64,000 nt of DNA from an uncultured Pelagibacteraceae bacterium (GTDB taxonomy: Bacteria; Pseudomonadota; Alphaproteobacteria; Pelagibacterales; Pelagibacteraceae). Under the pieces are notes generated by a model, which was not told the DNA's origin, made no database searches, and saw only the letters and a program-made list of their open reading frames with translations. Shown piece by piece: positions 26,826 to 36,280 of the stretch (position 1 is its first letter; every line of letters begins with the position of its first letter). The stretch is taken from assembly GCA_902594705.1 (NCBI GenBank), contig CACJNI010000004.1:1-64000 (forward strand), written 5' to 3'. The position numbers and the translations under genes are program-made.

Positions 26826-27900
26826 ATCATCAGAAAAAAATAAAGCATTCATGAGATTGGCACTAGAACTTGCCAATCAAAATAAAGGGTTAACAGGACT
26901 AAATCCATCGGTTGGATGTGTAGTAACCCATAAAGACGAAATCATTTCTTACGGAAAGACAGATATTAATGGCAGACCTCATGCTGAAGTAGCTGCCTTA
27001 AAAAATAATAAAATAAATTTCAAAAATTCAAATATGTATGTAACATTAGAACCCTGTATTCATTATGGAAAAACACCACCTTGTACAAACATTATTATAA
27101 AAAAAAAAATTAAATTAGTTAATTATTCCATTGAAGATTTTGATAAACGAACAGCAAAAAAAACAAAAGGTGTTTTAAAAAAAAATAATATTATGGCTAA
27201 AATTGGTTTAATTAAAAATGAGGCAAATCAATTTTATAAAGATTATAAATTTTCAAAATTTAATGATATTCCATACGTTACTGGAAAATTAGCTGTTTCT
27301 AAGAATAATAAAATTTATTTATTTAAAAAAAAAATTACAAATGAACATTCTCATAAAGTGTCTCATTTATTAAGATATAGAAATCAAGCAATTTTAACAT
27401 CTTATAAAACTATTAACTCTGACAATCCTAATTTAAATTGTAGAATTCAAGGTTTAGAAAAGTTTTCACCAGTAAAATTTATCATCGATAAAGATTTAAA
27501 GACTAAAATAAATTCTAAAGTATTAAAACCTAGCTCAAATAAAACTTATATTTTTCATAATAAAAAAGATAAAAATATTATTAATAAATTTAAGAATAAA
27601 AATGCAAAACTTATTTTTATGAAAATAGAAAATAATAGTTTTGATTTAAATACAATTTTAAAAAAAATATACTCATTAGGTTATGCAAATTTATTACTTG
27701 AGTCGGGTCCAAATCTTTTAAAATCTTTTTTAAGCAACAATTTAATAAATGATTTTTATTTATTCAAAGCTGATTGTAAAATTAATTTAAAAAATTCAGT
27801 TGCTTTGAATTCTTTTATTGATTTATTGTCTAAAAAATTTAAAAAAAGATCGCAAATTAATACTTTTTTAGATAAAGAAAAACTTTTTAGGTATCATTAA
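26806..27900 (+). CDS. ribD: Bifunctional diaminohydroxyphosphoribosylaminopyrimidine deaminase/reductase
   Basis: Carries out the second and third steps of riboflavin synthesis. The deaminase domain has [10 protein letters not shown] and the zinc motif [15 protein letters not shown]. The reductase domain follows, with [14 protein letters not shown] and [16 protein letters not shown] choose the ATG at 26806 (364 residues); the frame is open from 26743 but the extra residues lie in nrdR. The reductase half is lysine- and asparagine-rich, in line with local base composition. Confidence 0.94.
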   Translation: MSLRKDKSSEKNKAFMRLALELANQNKGLTGLNPSVGCVVTHKDEIISYGKTDINGRPHAEVAALKNNKINFKNSNMYVTLEPCIHYGKTPPCTNIIIKKKIKLVNYSIEDFDKRTAKKTKGVLKKNNIMAKIGLIKNEANQFYKDYKFSKFNDIPYVTGKLAVSKNNKIYLFKKKITNEHSHKVSHLLRYRNQAILTSYKTINSDNPNLNCRIQGLEKFSPVKFIIDKDLKTKINSKVLKPSSNKTYIFHNKKDKNIINKFKNKNAKLIFMKIENNSFDLNTILKKIYSLGYANLLLESGPNLLKSFLSNNLINDFYLFKADCKINLKNSVALNSFIDLLSKKFKKRSQINTFLDKEKLFRYH

Positions 27901-28494
27901 ATGTTTAATGGAATCATTTTTAATAAAGGTAAAATTACAAATATTACCAAAAGAGCCAAAGGAATAAACGTCTTTATCAAGTCAAAATTAAAATTATCTA
28001 ATAAGCAATTAGGAATATCTATTTCTTGTGATGGTGTCTGCTTAACATTAATATCATATAAAAAAGGTATATCTGAATTTTATTTATCAAATGAAACTAT
28101 TAGAAAATCGAAATTTAAGAAATCTAATGTTGGTGATTATGTTAATTTAGAACTACCTTTAAAGTATGGACAAAATATTTCAGGTCATATTTGTCAAGGT
28201 CATGTTGATACAGTAAGCAAAGTTACAAATTTAACAAATGTAGATAAATCTACAATTTACGAATTTAGTATTGATAAAAAATTTTATAAATTTTTAGTTG
28301 AGAAAGCATCAATTCTGATAAATGGTGTATCTTTAACCATAGCCAAGATAAAGAGGAATAAATTTGAAATTTGGGTTATTCCACATACACTAAAACTTAC
28401 AAATTTAGCAAACATTAAAAAAAATGATTTAGTTAATATTGAAATTGATATTTTGTCTAAATATGTAAAAAAATTTATTAATGATAAAAAATAA
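27901..28494 (+). CDS. ribE: Riboflavin synthase alpha chain
   Basis: Dismutates two lumazine molecules to riboflavin. It shows the two-barrel repeat: MFNGIIFNKGKIT and SCDGVCLTLIS in the first half, then SGHICQGHVDTVSKV and ILINGVSLTIAKI in the second. 197 residues, usual size. It begins directly after the ribD stop and overlaps the next gene by 14 bp. Confidence 0.95.
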   Translation: MFNGIIFNKGKITNITKRAKGINVFIKSKLKLSNKQLGISISCDGVCLTLISYKKGISEFYLSNETIRKSKFKKSNVGDYVNLELPLKYGQNISGHICQGHVDTVSKVTNLTNVDKSTIYEFSIDKKFYKFLVEKASILINGVSLTIAKIKRNKFEIWVIPHTLKLTNLANIKKNDLVNIEIDILSKYVKKFINDKK

Positions 28495-29584
28495 ATTTAG
28501 CCCAATAGAAAAGATTATTTCTATCTCAAAAAAAGGTGGAATGTATATTCTTGTTGACGATGAAAATCGAGAAAATGAGGGGGATTTAGTATTTAATGCC
28601 AGTGATGTTAATTCTAAAAAAATTAACTTTATGGCAAAAAACGGCAGAGGTCTAATTTGTCTAACACTAAATAAAAATCAAGCAAATAAACTTGGGCTAA
28701 CATTTATGGCTCCTGTTAATCAATCGAGAAATCAAACAGCCTTTACCATTTCAATAGAGGCCAAGAAGGGTATAACTACTGGTATTTCAGCTAAAGACCG
28801 ATCACGAACAATAAAAGTTGCTACAAAAAAAAATGTATTAAAAAATGAAATAGTTTCTCCTGGTCACGTATTTCCAATTATTTCTCGAGAAGGAGGAGTT
28901 CTTGTTAGAGCCGGTCATACAGAAGCATCTGTGGACATAGCTAGACTTGGTAACAAAATTCCAGCTGCCGTAATATGTGAGATTATGAATGAAGACGGTT
29001 CGATGGCAAAAGGTGATGACTTATTAAAATTTGCAAGTAAACATAAACTTCATATTGCTAAAATTGAAGATTTAATTTCATACAGACTAAGAAAAGAAAA
29101 TCTTATTAAATTAAAAAAAACATCTACAATTAATTTAAATAATCAAAAATTTAAAATTTATGTTTTTGAAAACTCAATTGATGGTTCTGAGCATTTTGCA
29201 TTAGTTAAGGGTAAAGTTAACAAAAGTAAGTCACCAAGAGTAAGAGTCATTTCATCTAATGTAGTTCAAAATTATCTAGTTAATCAAAAACTTCCTAACT
29301 CATTTGAAAAAACTTTAAAATATTTTAAAAAATATAGCAATTGCGTTATGATTTTTATAAGAGATCCAAATTTAAAATCTGTTACTCAAACACTTAAAGA
29401 ATTTAAAGATAAAAAGACTAAAACTAAGGAAAAGGATCAATTAATAAAAAGTTATGGTATTGGAGCTCAAATAATTAAATCTTTAAAAATAAAGAAAATG
29501 ATATTAGTTACTAGAACTCTAAAAAAGGTTGTTGGGTTGGATGGTTATGGTATCAAGATTATTAAACAAGAAATTATAAAATGA
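28481..29584 (+). CDS. ribB: 3,4-dihydroxy-2-butanone 4-phosphate synthase with degenerate GTP cyclohydrolase II domain (RibBX type)
   Basis: The N-terminal domain (about residues 1-200) makes dihydroxybutanone phosphate for lumazine. DDENRENEGDLVFNA, TGISAKDRSRTI, PGHVFPIISREGGVL and RAGHTEASVD are all intact. The C-terminal domain has the RibA fold trace (YGIGAQIIKSLKIKKMILVT). It lacks the zinc cysteines and the RVHSECLTGD-type block, reading RVRVISSNVVQNYL instead. It therefore should not hydrolyse GTP, and a separate RibA is needed. This RibBX arrangement is known in other proteobacteria. Confidence 0.9.
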   Translation: MIKNKFSPIEKIISISKKGGMYILVDDENRENEGDLVFNASDVNSKKINFMAKNGRGLICLTLNKNQANKLGLTFMAPVNQSRNQTAFTISIEAKKGITTGISAKDRSRTIKVATKKNVLKNEIVSPGHVFPIISREGGVLVRAGHTEASVDIARLGNKIPAAVICEIMNEDGSMAKGDDLLKFASKHKLHIAKIEDLISYRLRKENLIKLKKTSTINLNNQKFKIYVFENSIDGSEHFALVKGKVNKSKSPRVRVISSNVVQNYLVNQKLPNSFEKTLKYFKKYSNCVMIFIRDPNLKSVTQTLKEFKDKKTKTKEKDQLIKSYGIGAQIIKSLKIKKMILVTRTLKKVVGLDGYGIKIIKQEIIK

Positions 29585-29967
29585 AAAATAAAGTATTAAT
29601 TATACAAGCAAACTATTATAAAGATATTTCAACAGCTCTTCTTAAAAGTGCCAAGAATGAACTAAAAAATTTTGCAAAGATTAATGTAATCTCTGTTCCA
29701 GGTGTATTTGAGATACCAGTAGTTATTTCTAAAAATTTAAAAAAATATGATGGTTTTGTAGCACTTGGATGTGTAATTAAAGGTCAAACGCCTCATTTTG
29801 ATTTTATATCTAAATCAACGACTGATGCAATTATGAATATATCTGTAGAGTCAAAAAAACCTGTTGGTAATGGAATAATTACTTGTTTAAATAAAAATCA
29901 AGCTATAGCACGAGGCAAAAAGGGTAGAGAGGCAGCCAACGCAGTAAAAACAATATTATTGTTATAA
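29581..29967 (+). CDS. ribH: 6,7-dimethyl-8-ribityllumazine synthase
   Basis: Forms lumazine from the RibD product and the dihydroxybutanone phosphate. VISVPGVFEIPVVIS, VALGCVIKGQTPHFDFI and GNGIITCLNKNQAIAR are the conserved blocks, with the active-site histidine in TPHFD. At 128 residues it is slightly shorter than the usual 140-155, mostly at the N-terminus. It overlaps ribB by 4 bp and precedes nusB by 1 bp. Confidence 0.95.
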   Translation: MKNKVLIIQANYYKDISTALLKSAKNELKNFAKINVISVPGVFEIPVVISKNLKKYDGFVALGCVIKGQTPHFDFISKSTTDAIMNISVESKKPVGNGIITCLNKNQAIARGKKGREAANAVKTILLL

Positions 29968-29968
29968 A

Positions 29969-30364
29969 ATGACGCTTCATTTTAGCAAAAAAAATAACCC
30001 AAGAGTTATTATAATTCAGAAGCTTTACAGCAAATATTATAATAATGAAGTAGAATTAAATTTTCCAAAACATCGTTTTAAAAAATTCATAAAAGATGTA
30101 GTCAATGGCACAATTGAAAGAGAAGATGTAATTCACGAAGAAATTACAAATCATTTAAATGAAGATTTAAAAATGTCAAACTTAGATAAAGTTTTTCAAG
30201 TAATAATTAAAAGTGCAATTTTTGAATTAATGTATAAACCAAAAATATCTTCAAAAATAATTATTAAAGAATACCTAAATGCCTCTAATTTCTTTATTGA
30301 TTTATCACAAACAAAATATTTGAATGCTTTGCTTGATAAAATTTCAAAGAAATTAAGAAACTAA
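29969..30364 (+). CDS. nusB: Transcription antitermination factor NusB
   Basis: All-helical RNA-binding protein that with NusE binds boxA in rRNA antitermination. 131 residues. IIQKLYSKYYNNEVE near the N-terminus, then FELMYKPKISSKIIIKEYLNASNFF in pieces (KISSKIIIKEYLNAS is the clearest) and LDKISKKLRN at the end. Identity is supported as much by its place between ribH and thiL, where nusB sits in most alphaproteobacteria. Confidence 0.85.
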   Translation: MTLHFSKKNNPRVIIIQKLYSKYYNNEVELNFPKHRFKKFIKDVVNGTIEREDVIHEEITNHLNEDLKMSNLDKVFQVIIKSAIFELMYKPKISSKIIIKEYLNASNFFIDLSQTKYLNALLDKISKKLRN

Positions 30365-31323
30365 TGAATGAAGAATTCTTAATAAATAGTTATTTAAAAA
30401 AATTATCTAAAAATAATCCATCTTCACTTAATTTAAATGATGATGTTTTTTTTGACAAACACAAAAAACTAGTTATTTCTATTGATACTTATAATGAGGG
30501 TGTACACTTTTTAAATTTTAATAAACCTGATCTTGTTATAAGAAAAATAATAAGATCGTCTATATCAGACATTTATTCTAAAGGGGTAAAGCCAAATTAT
30601 TTCTTTTTAGCTGGCTCAGGTAACAAAAAACATTTTACAAAAAAAAATATGTCATTAATTAACAAATCTTTATCAAATGAACAAAATAGATTTAATATAA
30701 AATTATCAGGTGGTGATACTACATACTCAAAAAATCTAAGTTTTACAATTATGTCTTTAGGATATTCAAATAAAATTGTTTATAGAAACAAAGCTAAAAA
30801 TGGAGATGATATTTATGTAACAGGCAATATAGGTGATAGTTATATTGGATTAAAAGCTTTACAGAACAAAATCAAATTAAATTCAAATCAAAAAAAATAT
30901 TTTATTGATAAATATTATTCACCTAATCTACCTATAAAGTTTAGTTTACATCTTTTTAAAATTGCAAACTGCTCTATGGATGTATCTGATGGATTGGTAA
31001 TTGATCTGAATAAATTAATAAATAAACAAAAACTTGGCTATTTAATCGATATAGATAAAATCCCAATATCAAATCATTTAAAACGATTAATTAAACATAA
31101 AAAATTGAAGACATTAGACTGTTTATTCAATGGTGATGATTATCAAATTTTATTTACAGCTTCCAAGTCAAAGAGAAAATATATAAAAACTTTATCCTCT
31201 AAAATGAATCAAAAAATTTCTATTATTGGGCAAATTAATACTAAATCAAAAAGTTACCTATTAGATAATAGGAGAATTCCAATAAAATACCTCAAATACC
31301 AAGGTTATTCTCACATATTCTAA
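30364..31323 (+). CDS. thiL: Thiamine-monophosphate kinase
   Basis: Phosphorylates thiamine monophosphate to the active diphosphate. An AIR-synthase-fold enzyme of 319 residues. NLNDDVFFDKHKKLVIS is the ATP/metal motif, and SISDIYSKGVKPNYF, KLSGGDTTYSKNL and CSMDVSDGLVIDLNKL are the other conserved blocks. FNGDDYQILFTA lies near the end. SAR11 cells are known to need an imported pyrimidine precursor of thiamine, and this late step stays necessary. It overlaps nusB by one base. Confidence 0.93.
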   Translation: MNEEFLINSYLKKLSKNNPSSLNLNDDVFFDKHKKLVISIDTYNEGVHFLNFNKPDLVIRKIIRSSISDIYSKGVKPNYFFLAGSGNKKHFTKKNMSLINKSLSNEQNRFNIKLSGGDTTYSKNLSFTIMSLGYSNKIVYRNKAKNGDDIYVTGNIGDSYIGLKALQNKIKLNSNQKKYFIDKYYSPNLPIKFSLHLFKIANCSMDVSDGLVIDLNKLINKQKLGYLIDIDKIPISNHLKRLIKHKKLKTLDCLFNGDDYQILFTASKSKRKYIKTLSSKMNQKISIIGQINTKSKSYLLDNRRIPIKYLKYQGYSHIF

Positions 31324-31342
31324 GAAGTTAAATATTGCCTTT

Positions 31343-31400
31343 TATAATCTTTTTTGTAATGTCCGCATTTTAAAAAATAACTAAAACACTTATTTAAGGA
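31343..31400 (+). promoter_or_regulatory. Candidate hppA -10 box and ribosome binding site
   Basis: The 82-bp gap before hppA has a perfect TATAAT at 31343-31348 with no convincing -35 box, then an AAGGA Shine-Dalgarno at 31396-31400, five bases from the ATG at 31406. hppA therefore probably has its own promoter apart from the rib/nusB/thiL run, with a leader of about 50 nt. Confidence 0.45.
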
Positions 31401-31405
31401 ATTAT

Positions 31406-33505
31406 ATGTCTGTTGATACAATTTTATTATACACAATTTTTGCTGGGATCTTATCCATTGTTTATGGATTTGTAACAGGATCTTCAATTTTGAATGCTAG
31501 TGCAGGAAATGCAAGGATGCAGGAAATTGCTTCTGCTATTCAAATAGGTGCAAAAGCCTATTTGAACAGACAGTACAAAACAATAGCTATAGTTGGCGTT
31601 GTTGTTTTAGTTATTATTAGTTTTGCATTTTCATTATTAGTTGGAATTGGATATTTAATTGGTGCAGCTTTATCGGGTATAGCTGGTTACGTTGGAATGT
31701 TGGTGTCTGTCCAAGCAAATGTACGTACAGCAGAAGCTTCAAGAAAAGGTTTATCTCAAGGTCTTTCAATAGCATTTAAATCTGGAGCAATTACAGGAAT
31801 GCTTGTTGCCGGTTTAGCTTTATTAGCTATAGCAGTTTATTATTACATTTTATTATCAGCTGGTGTTGATGAAAGGGAAATTGTAAATGCATTAGTGGCT
31901 TTAGGTTTTGGTGCTTCTTTAATATCTATTTTTGCAAGATTAGGTGGTGGAATTTTTACAAAAGGTGCTGACGTAGGTGCAGATTTAGTAGGAAAAGTAG
32001 AAGCAGGTATTCCAGAGGATGATCCTAGAAATCCAGCTGTTATTGCAGATAATGTTGGTGATAATGTTGGTGATTGCGCAGGTATGGCGGCAGATTTGTT
32101 TGAAACTTATGCTGTGACTATAGTTGCAACTATGGTTCTTTCATCAATATTCTTTGTTTCTGATTTAAATATGATGGTATACCCATTAAGTATTGGGGCA
32201 GCTTGTATTTTAACATCAATTGTAGGAACTTTTTTTGTCAAACTCGGACAATCAAAAAATATTATGAATGCATTGTACAAAGGCTTTGTTGCTACAGCTA
32301 TTTTATCTTTAATAATCTTGTATCCTATAACAGATTACGTAATTGGATTAGAAACTAATTATTCTGTAAATGGAGTTTCTTTCAATGGTATGAGCTTATA
32401 TTATTGTGGTGTTATTGGCTTACTTATTACAGGGTTATTAATATGGATTACAGAATATTATACTGGTACAGATTACAGGCCTGTTAAAAGTGTTGCAGAG
32501 TCTTCTACTACAGGTCACGGTACGAATGTAATTCAAGGTTTAGCTATATCAATGGAAGCAACAGCTATTCCTGCAATAATAATTGTAGCAGGAATTTTAT
32601 TAACTAATTCTATTGCTGGATTATTTGGTATTGCTATTGCGGTGACTACAATGCTTGCATTGGCTGGTATGGTTGTGGCGCTTGATGCATATGGTCCTGT
32701 AACAGATAATGCTGGTGGAATTGCAGAAATGTCAAATCTACCAAAAAATGTTAGAAAAACCACAGATGCATTAGATGCTGTTGGGAATACAACAAAAGCA
32801 GTAACAAAAGGCTATGCAATTGGATCAGCTGGATTAGGAGCACTAGTTCTATTTGCTGCATATACAGAGGACATTAAACATTTTTCAAAAGAAGCTGGAT
32901 CAAAATTGGAAGGAATAGTTGTAACATTTGATTTATCAGATCCTTTTGTTGTAGTTGGTTTATTAATTGGAGGAATGTTGCCATACCTTTTTGGTTCTAT
33001 GGGAATGCAAGCCGTTGGTAGAGCTGGAGGCGCTGTTGTAATAGAAGTTAGAAGACAGTTTAAGAAGATTCCTGGTATTATGAAAAGAAAAGCCAAGCCA
33101 GATTATGGAAAACTTGTGGATCTATTAACAAAAGCTGCCATTAAGGAAATGGTTATCCCATCATTATTACCTGTATTATCACCAATAGTTTTATATTTAA
33201 TTATTCTTCCAATAGGTGGTCAGGTTGCAGCATTATCATCAGTTGGTGCCATGTTATTGGGTGTTATAATTACAGGATTATTTGTTGCTGTTTCAATGAC
33301 AGCTGGAGGCGGAGCTTGGGATAACGCAAAAAAATATATCGAGGATGGTAAATTTGGTGGAAAAGGTTCTGAAGCTCATAAAGCAGCCGTAACTGGTGAT
33401 ACAGTTGGTGACCCTTATAAAGATACAGCTGGACCAGCAGTTAATCCAATGATTAAAATCACAAATATAGTTGCATTATTGTTATTAGCTGTAATAGCTG
33501 GATAA
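31406..33505 (+). CDS. hppA: Membrane-bound proton-translocating pyrophosphatase
   Basis: Integral membrane enzyme with about 16 hydrophobic helices that couples PPi hydrolysis to proton pumping. Catalytic loops include [53 protein letters not shown] and [18 protein letters not shown]. The K+-dependence position reads [10 protein letters not shown], with lysine and threonine at the diagnostic sites, which is the signature of the K+-independent H+-pumping class. 699 residues, usual. It gives the cell a way to recover energy from biosynthetic PPi. Confidence 0.97.
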   Translation: MSVDTILLYTIFAGILSIVYGFVTGSSILNASAGNARMQEIASAIQIGAKAYLNRQYKTIAIVGVVVLVIISFAFSLLVGIGYLIGAALSGIAGYVGMLVSVQANVRTAEASRKGLSQGLSIAFKSGAITGMLVAGLALLAIAVYYYILLSAGVDEREIVNALVALGFGASLISIFARLGGGIFTKGADVGADLVGKVEAGIPEDDPRNPAVIADNVGDNVGDCAGMAADLFETYAVTIVATMVLSSIFFVSDLNMMVYPLSIGAACILTSIVGTFFVKLGQSKNIMNALYKGFVATAILSLIILYPITDYVIGLETNYSVNGVSFNGMSLYYCGVIGLLITGLLIWITEYYTGTDYRPVKSVAESSTTGHGTNVIQGLAISMEATAIPAIIIVAGILLTNSIAGLFGIAIAVTTMLALAGMVVALDAYGPVTDNAGGIAEMSNLPKNVRKTTDALDAVGNTTKAVTKGYAIGSAGLGALVLFAAYTEDIKHFSKEAGSKLEGIVVTFDLSDPFVVVGLLIGGMLPYLFGSMGMQAVGRAGGAVVIEVRRQFKKIPGIMKRKAKPDYGKLVDLLTKAAIKEMVIPSLLPVLSPIVLYLIILPIGGQVAALSSVGAMLLGVIITGLFVAVSMTAGGGAWDNAKKYIEDGKFGGKGSEAHKAAVTGDTVGDPYKDTAGPAVNPMIKITNIVALLLLAVIAG

Positions 33506-33506
33506 A

Positions 33507-33962
33507 CTATTTGCTTCTGTTTTTTGATGGTGCATTAATTTTTTCTCTTAAGCTGCTAAATATATTGTAAAGTATACTTTCATTTTTAAAGTCTTTTTCT
33601 GTCGTAGTATTTAGGTATTTAATATCTTTCATATTTTCTAAATCTAATAATTTTTTTTCCCTTACAATTCCAGAGTTATCCAGCTGTACAATAAGAACAT
33701 TATTTTTCTCTATTTTTTGGTTTCCAAGTTTTATAAGTGATTGATTTGTTTTTAATCTTTCAATATAAAACCACTTATTATTATCAAAGTCACTTACACT
33801 AGATGGTGGACCTATTAATTTAACTAAATCATTTTTATTAGTTTTATTTACTTTTATTATGTTAAATTTTGTTTCTAATTGTTTTGATCCGTGAAAATTT
33901 GATACTTTATTTCCTGAACAGTTAACTATAAAAAGAAATATAATAATTAATATAAACTTCAT
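33507..33962 (-). CDS. bamE: BamE/SmpA-family outer membrane lipoprotein
   Basis: A 151-residue secreted protein with a signal peptide ending in a lipobox-like FIVNCSG; the cysteine at about residue 15 would be lipidated. The core NKNDLVKLIGPPSSVSDFDN, then KWFYIERLK and VLIVQLDNSGIV, match the small beta-barrel-assembly subunit BamE. It faces away from the bc1-chaperone gene, an order common in alphaproteobacteria. Its start codon overlaps the divergent gene's start codon by two bases. It is convergent with hppA with one base between them. Confidence 0.78.
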   Translation of the reverse strand: MKFILIIIFLFIVNCSGNKVSNFHGSKQLETKFNIIKVNKTNKNDLVKLIGPPSSVSDFDNNKWFYIERLKTNQSLIKLGNQKIEKNNVLIVQLDNSGIVREKKLLDLENMKDIKYLNTTTEKDFKNESILYNIFSSLREKINAPSKNRSK

Positions 33963-34425
33963 GAATGATTTATATCTTAATATTTACAATAATTTGATAA
34001 AACTAACCAGAAATAAAAATTTATATAATACAAATAAACAAGACATTTTTTATGATAGAATGATTATTTTTTTCTTTCATTTAGCATTTCTCTTAAAGAC
34101 ATACAAAAATATTGAACCAAAAAATAAATTACAAAGTTTTTTTGATTATTGTATTAGACAAATAGAATTATCTATAAGGGAAATTGGTTATGGAGATGCA
34201 ACTATTAATAAAAAAATGAAAGAATATGTAAATCTTTTATTCTCTATTATTGATAAAATTGATAATTGGGAGTTTAAAAATAATGAACAAAAAATAGAAA
34301 TTATAAAAAATTATACCGATCAAATGGTAAATCTTGAATATTTCTTAGATTATTATGAAAAATATAGGAAATTTTTACTAAAAAATACTTTCAATAATCT
34401 TACAAAAGATATAATAAACATCTAA
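33961..34425 (+). CDS. Ubiquinol-cytochrome c chaperone (CBP3-like)
   Basis: A 154-residue helical protein. IFYDRMIIFFFHLAFLLK, the block FFDYCIRQIELSIREIG followed by YGDATINKKMKEYV, and LEYFLDYYEKYRKFLL fit the ubiquinol-cytochrome c chaperone family, which helps cytochrome b assembly in mitochondria. The context agrees: alphaproteobacteria commonly keep it beside bamE and upstream of rpmF-plsX. The ATG at 33961 overlaps the opposite bamE ATG, so any upstream promoter must lie inside bamE, or translation starts at a later TTG. Confidence 0.78.
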   Translation: MNDLYLNIYNNLIKLTRNKNLYNTNKQDIFYDRMIIFFFHLAFLLKTYKNIEPKNKLQSFFDYCIRQIELSIREIGYGDATINKKMKEYVNLLFSIIDKIDNWEFKNNEQKIEIIKNYTDQMVNLEYFLDYYEKYRKFLLKNTFNNLTKDIINI

Positions 34426-34431
34426 TTTATT

Positions 34432-34611
34432 ATGGCTGTACCTAAAAGAAAAACTACTAAATCCAGAGCTGGTAAAAGAAGATCACACATCAAGATTACT
34501 GCAAAAAATATTATTGAAGATAAAAAATCTGGTGAGTACAGATTATCTCATCATATGGATCTAAAAACTGGATTTTATAAAGGTAGACAAGTATTAGACC
34601 CAAAAGAATAA
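34432..34611 (+). CDS. rpmF: 50S ribosomal protein L32
   Basis: A 59-residue gene. The translation starts [19 protein letters not shown], continues with the conserved helix/loop blocks [15 protein letters not shown] and [13 protein letters not shown], and ends DPKE. That is the normal alphaproteobacterial L32 without zinc cysteines. It lies 6 bp after the chaperone gene and 6 bp before plsX. The rpmF-plsX pairing is conserved across bacteria. Confidence 0.96.
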   Translation: MAVPKRKTTKSRAGKRRSHIKITAKNIIEDKKSGEYRLSHHMDLKTGFYKGRQVLDPKE

Positions 34612-34617
34612 ATCTAT

Positions 34618-35625
34618 ATGGACAACCCAATTAAAATTGCAATTGATGCAATGGGTGGTGAGAATTCTCCCGAAAAAGTCATAAAAGGTATTGAAATCCA
34701 CAGTTTAGTTTCAAAAAATATTTTTTACAATATTTTTGGTAACCAACAACTCATCTCGCCTTTAATTAAAAAAACAAAATTAAGTAACATTAATTACAAA
34801 ATTATACACACTGATAATCTAATTAAAGATACTGACAGCCCATTATCAGCTGCAAAAAAAGGTAAAAATACAAGTATGTGGCTATCAATTGAAAGTTTAA
34901 AAAATATGGAGTCTGATGCAACTGTTTCAGCTGGCAATACCGGTGCATTATTTGTTATTGCTAAATTAAATTTAAAAATGATAGAGAAAATAGATAAACC
35001 CGCTCTCTCTGCCTTGTGGCCAAATAAAAACGGCATGAATATTGTTTTAGATTTAGGAGCTAATATTGAATGTAATGAAAAAAATTTAATTGATTTCAGT
35101 TTCATGGGTTCCGCACTACATAAATCTTTATTCGAAAATGAGGAACCCAAAGTGGCATTATTAAATATTGGATCTGAAGAATTGAAAGGTAATAATATAA
35201 TTAAAAATACTTATCAAATTCTGAATGAAAAAAAAAACTCATTGTTTGAATTTAAAGGCTATATTGAGGGTAATCAAATTATGAATGGTGAGGTTAATGT
35301 AATCGTTACAGATGGTTTTACTGGCAATATTGCTCTTAAAACTGCAGAAGGAACTGCTAATTTTATAACTTCTGAATTAAAGAATGCATTGAGTTCATCA
35401 TTGATCGGAAAAATTTCAGGTTTATTAAATATAAAAAATCTAAAAAAATTTAAAAAAAAATTAGATCCTCGTCTTTATAATGGTGCAATATTATTAGGTT
35501 TAGATAAACCAGTAATAAAAAGCCATGGATCCACAGATGAGGTAGGTTTTGCAAACTCCCTTAAAGTATGTGAAAAAATTATCAGAAGTAAATTAATAGA
35601 TAAAATAAAGAAAAATATAAACTAA
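34618..35625 (+). CDS. plsX: Phosphate acyltransferase
   Basis: Converts acyl-ACP to acyl phosphate at the start of phospholipid synthesis. IAIDAMGGENSPEKVIKG at the N-terminus, DATVSAGNTGALFVIAK, VLDLGANIECN, and VNVIVTDGFTGNIALKTAEG with KSHGSTDEVGFANSL are all intact. 335 residues, usual. The next gene is ihfA, directly abutting. In many alphaproteobacteria fabH stands between plsX and ihfA; it is not here. Confidence 0.96.
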   Translation: MDNPIKIAIDAMGGENSPEKVIKGIEIHSLVSKNIFYNIFGNQQLISPLIKKTKLSNINYKIIHTDNLIKDTDSPLSAAKKGKNTSMWLSIESLKNMESDATVSAGNTGALFVIAKLNLKMIEKIDKPALSALWPNKNGMNIVLDLGANIECNEKNLIDFSFMGSALHKSLFENEEPKVALLNIGSEELKGNNIIKNTYQILNEKKNSLFEFKGYIEGNQIMNGEVNVIVTDGFTGNIALKTAEGTANFITSELKNALSSSLIGKISGLLNIKNLKKFKKKLDPRLYNGAILLGLDKPVIKSHGSTDEVGFANSLKVCEKIIRSKLIDKIKKNIN

Positions 35626-35919
35626 ATGAGAATTAATTTAACAAAAAAAGAAATAATTAATTCTATTTATATGCAACTAGGATTTTCAAAAAAAGTATCA
35701 GAAAATATACTTGAAGACTTTTTGTCAATAATACTAGATGAACTTATTCAAAATAAAAAAGTAAAAATACCAAAATTTGGGTCTTTCATATTAAGAAATA
35801 AAAAAAGCAGAGTTGGAAGAAATCCAAAAACACTTGAAAAAAAAATAATAACTGAGAGAAATGTTGTGTTATTTAGACCATCTAAAGAATTAAAAAAAAA
35901 ATTAAATAATAATGGGTGA
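35626..35919 (+). CDS. ihfA: Integration host factor alpha subunit
   Basis: DNA-bending protein of the HU/IHF family, 97 residues. LTKKEIINSIYMQLGFSKK is the N-terminal helix pair. KVKIPKFGSFILRNKKSR and GRNPKTLEKKIITERNVVLF form the beta-arm with the proline-containing tip. The place after plsX and before a MerR-like gene is the standard ihfA location in alphaproteobacteria. It overlaps the next gene by 8 bp. Confidence 0.92.
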   Translation: MRINLTKKEIINSIYMQLGFSKKVSENILEDFLSIILDELIQNKKVKIPKFGSFILRNKKSRVGRNPKTLEKKIITERNVVLFRPSKELKKKLNNNG

Positions 35920-36280
35920 GGATAACAAATTATATAAATCAATAGGTGACGTTGCAAAAATTCTAAATTTAGTAGATAAAAAATCTGGTAAATTATCAAC
36001 TCACACTATAAGATTTTGGGAAAAAGAGTTTAAACAAATTAAACCAAAAATTTTTTCTGGAAGAAGACGATATTACGATGATAAAACAATTAAAATTATA
36101 AAAGATATTCACTTTTTCTTGAAAAATAAGGGAATGACCATAAAAGGTGTGAAAAAATTGTTACAAAATGAATATTCTGATCTTGACGATATAAATAATA
36201 AAATTATAAAGACGAATAATGTTAAATCTAGATTAAATAAAATATCTAATCTAATTAAGGAAATAAAAAATAATGGCTAA
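35912..36280 (+). CDS. MerR family transcriptional regulator
   Basis: A 122-residue protein with a MerR-type winged helix: KSIGDVAKILNLVD, then THTIRFWEKEFKQIKPK and GRRRYYDDKTIKIIKDIHFF. A short helix with KGMTIKGVKKLLQNE follows, and a lysine/asparagine-rich tail. There is no visible effector-binding domain or metal-binding cysteines. This gene always follows ihfA in related bacteria but its targets are not established to my knowledge. It overlaps rpmG by 8 bp. Confidence 0.85.
   Translation: MGEDNKLYKSIGDVAKILNLVDKKSGKLSTHTIRFWEKEFKQIKPKIFSGRRRYYDDKTIKIIKDIHFFLKNKGMTIKGVKKLLQNEYSDLDDINNKIIKTNNVKSRLNKISNLIKEIKNNG

Noticed and set aside
32533-33096. Minus-strand open frames inside hppA
   Set aside because: They are antisense shadows of a strongly conserved membrane enzyme, created by its glycine/alanine-rich codons.
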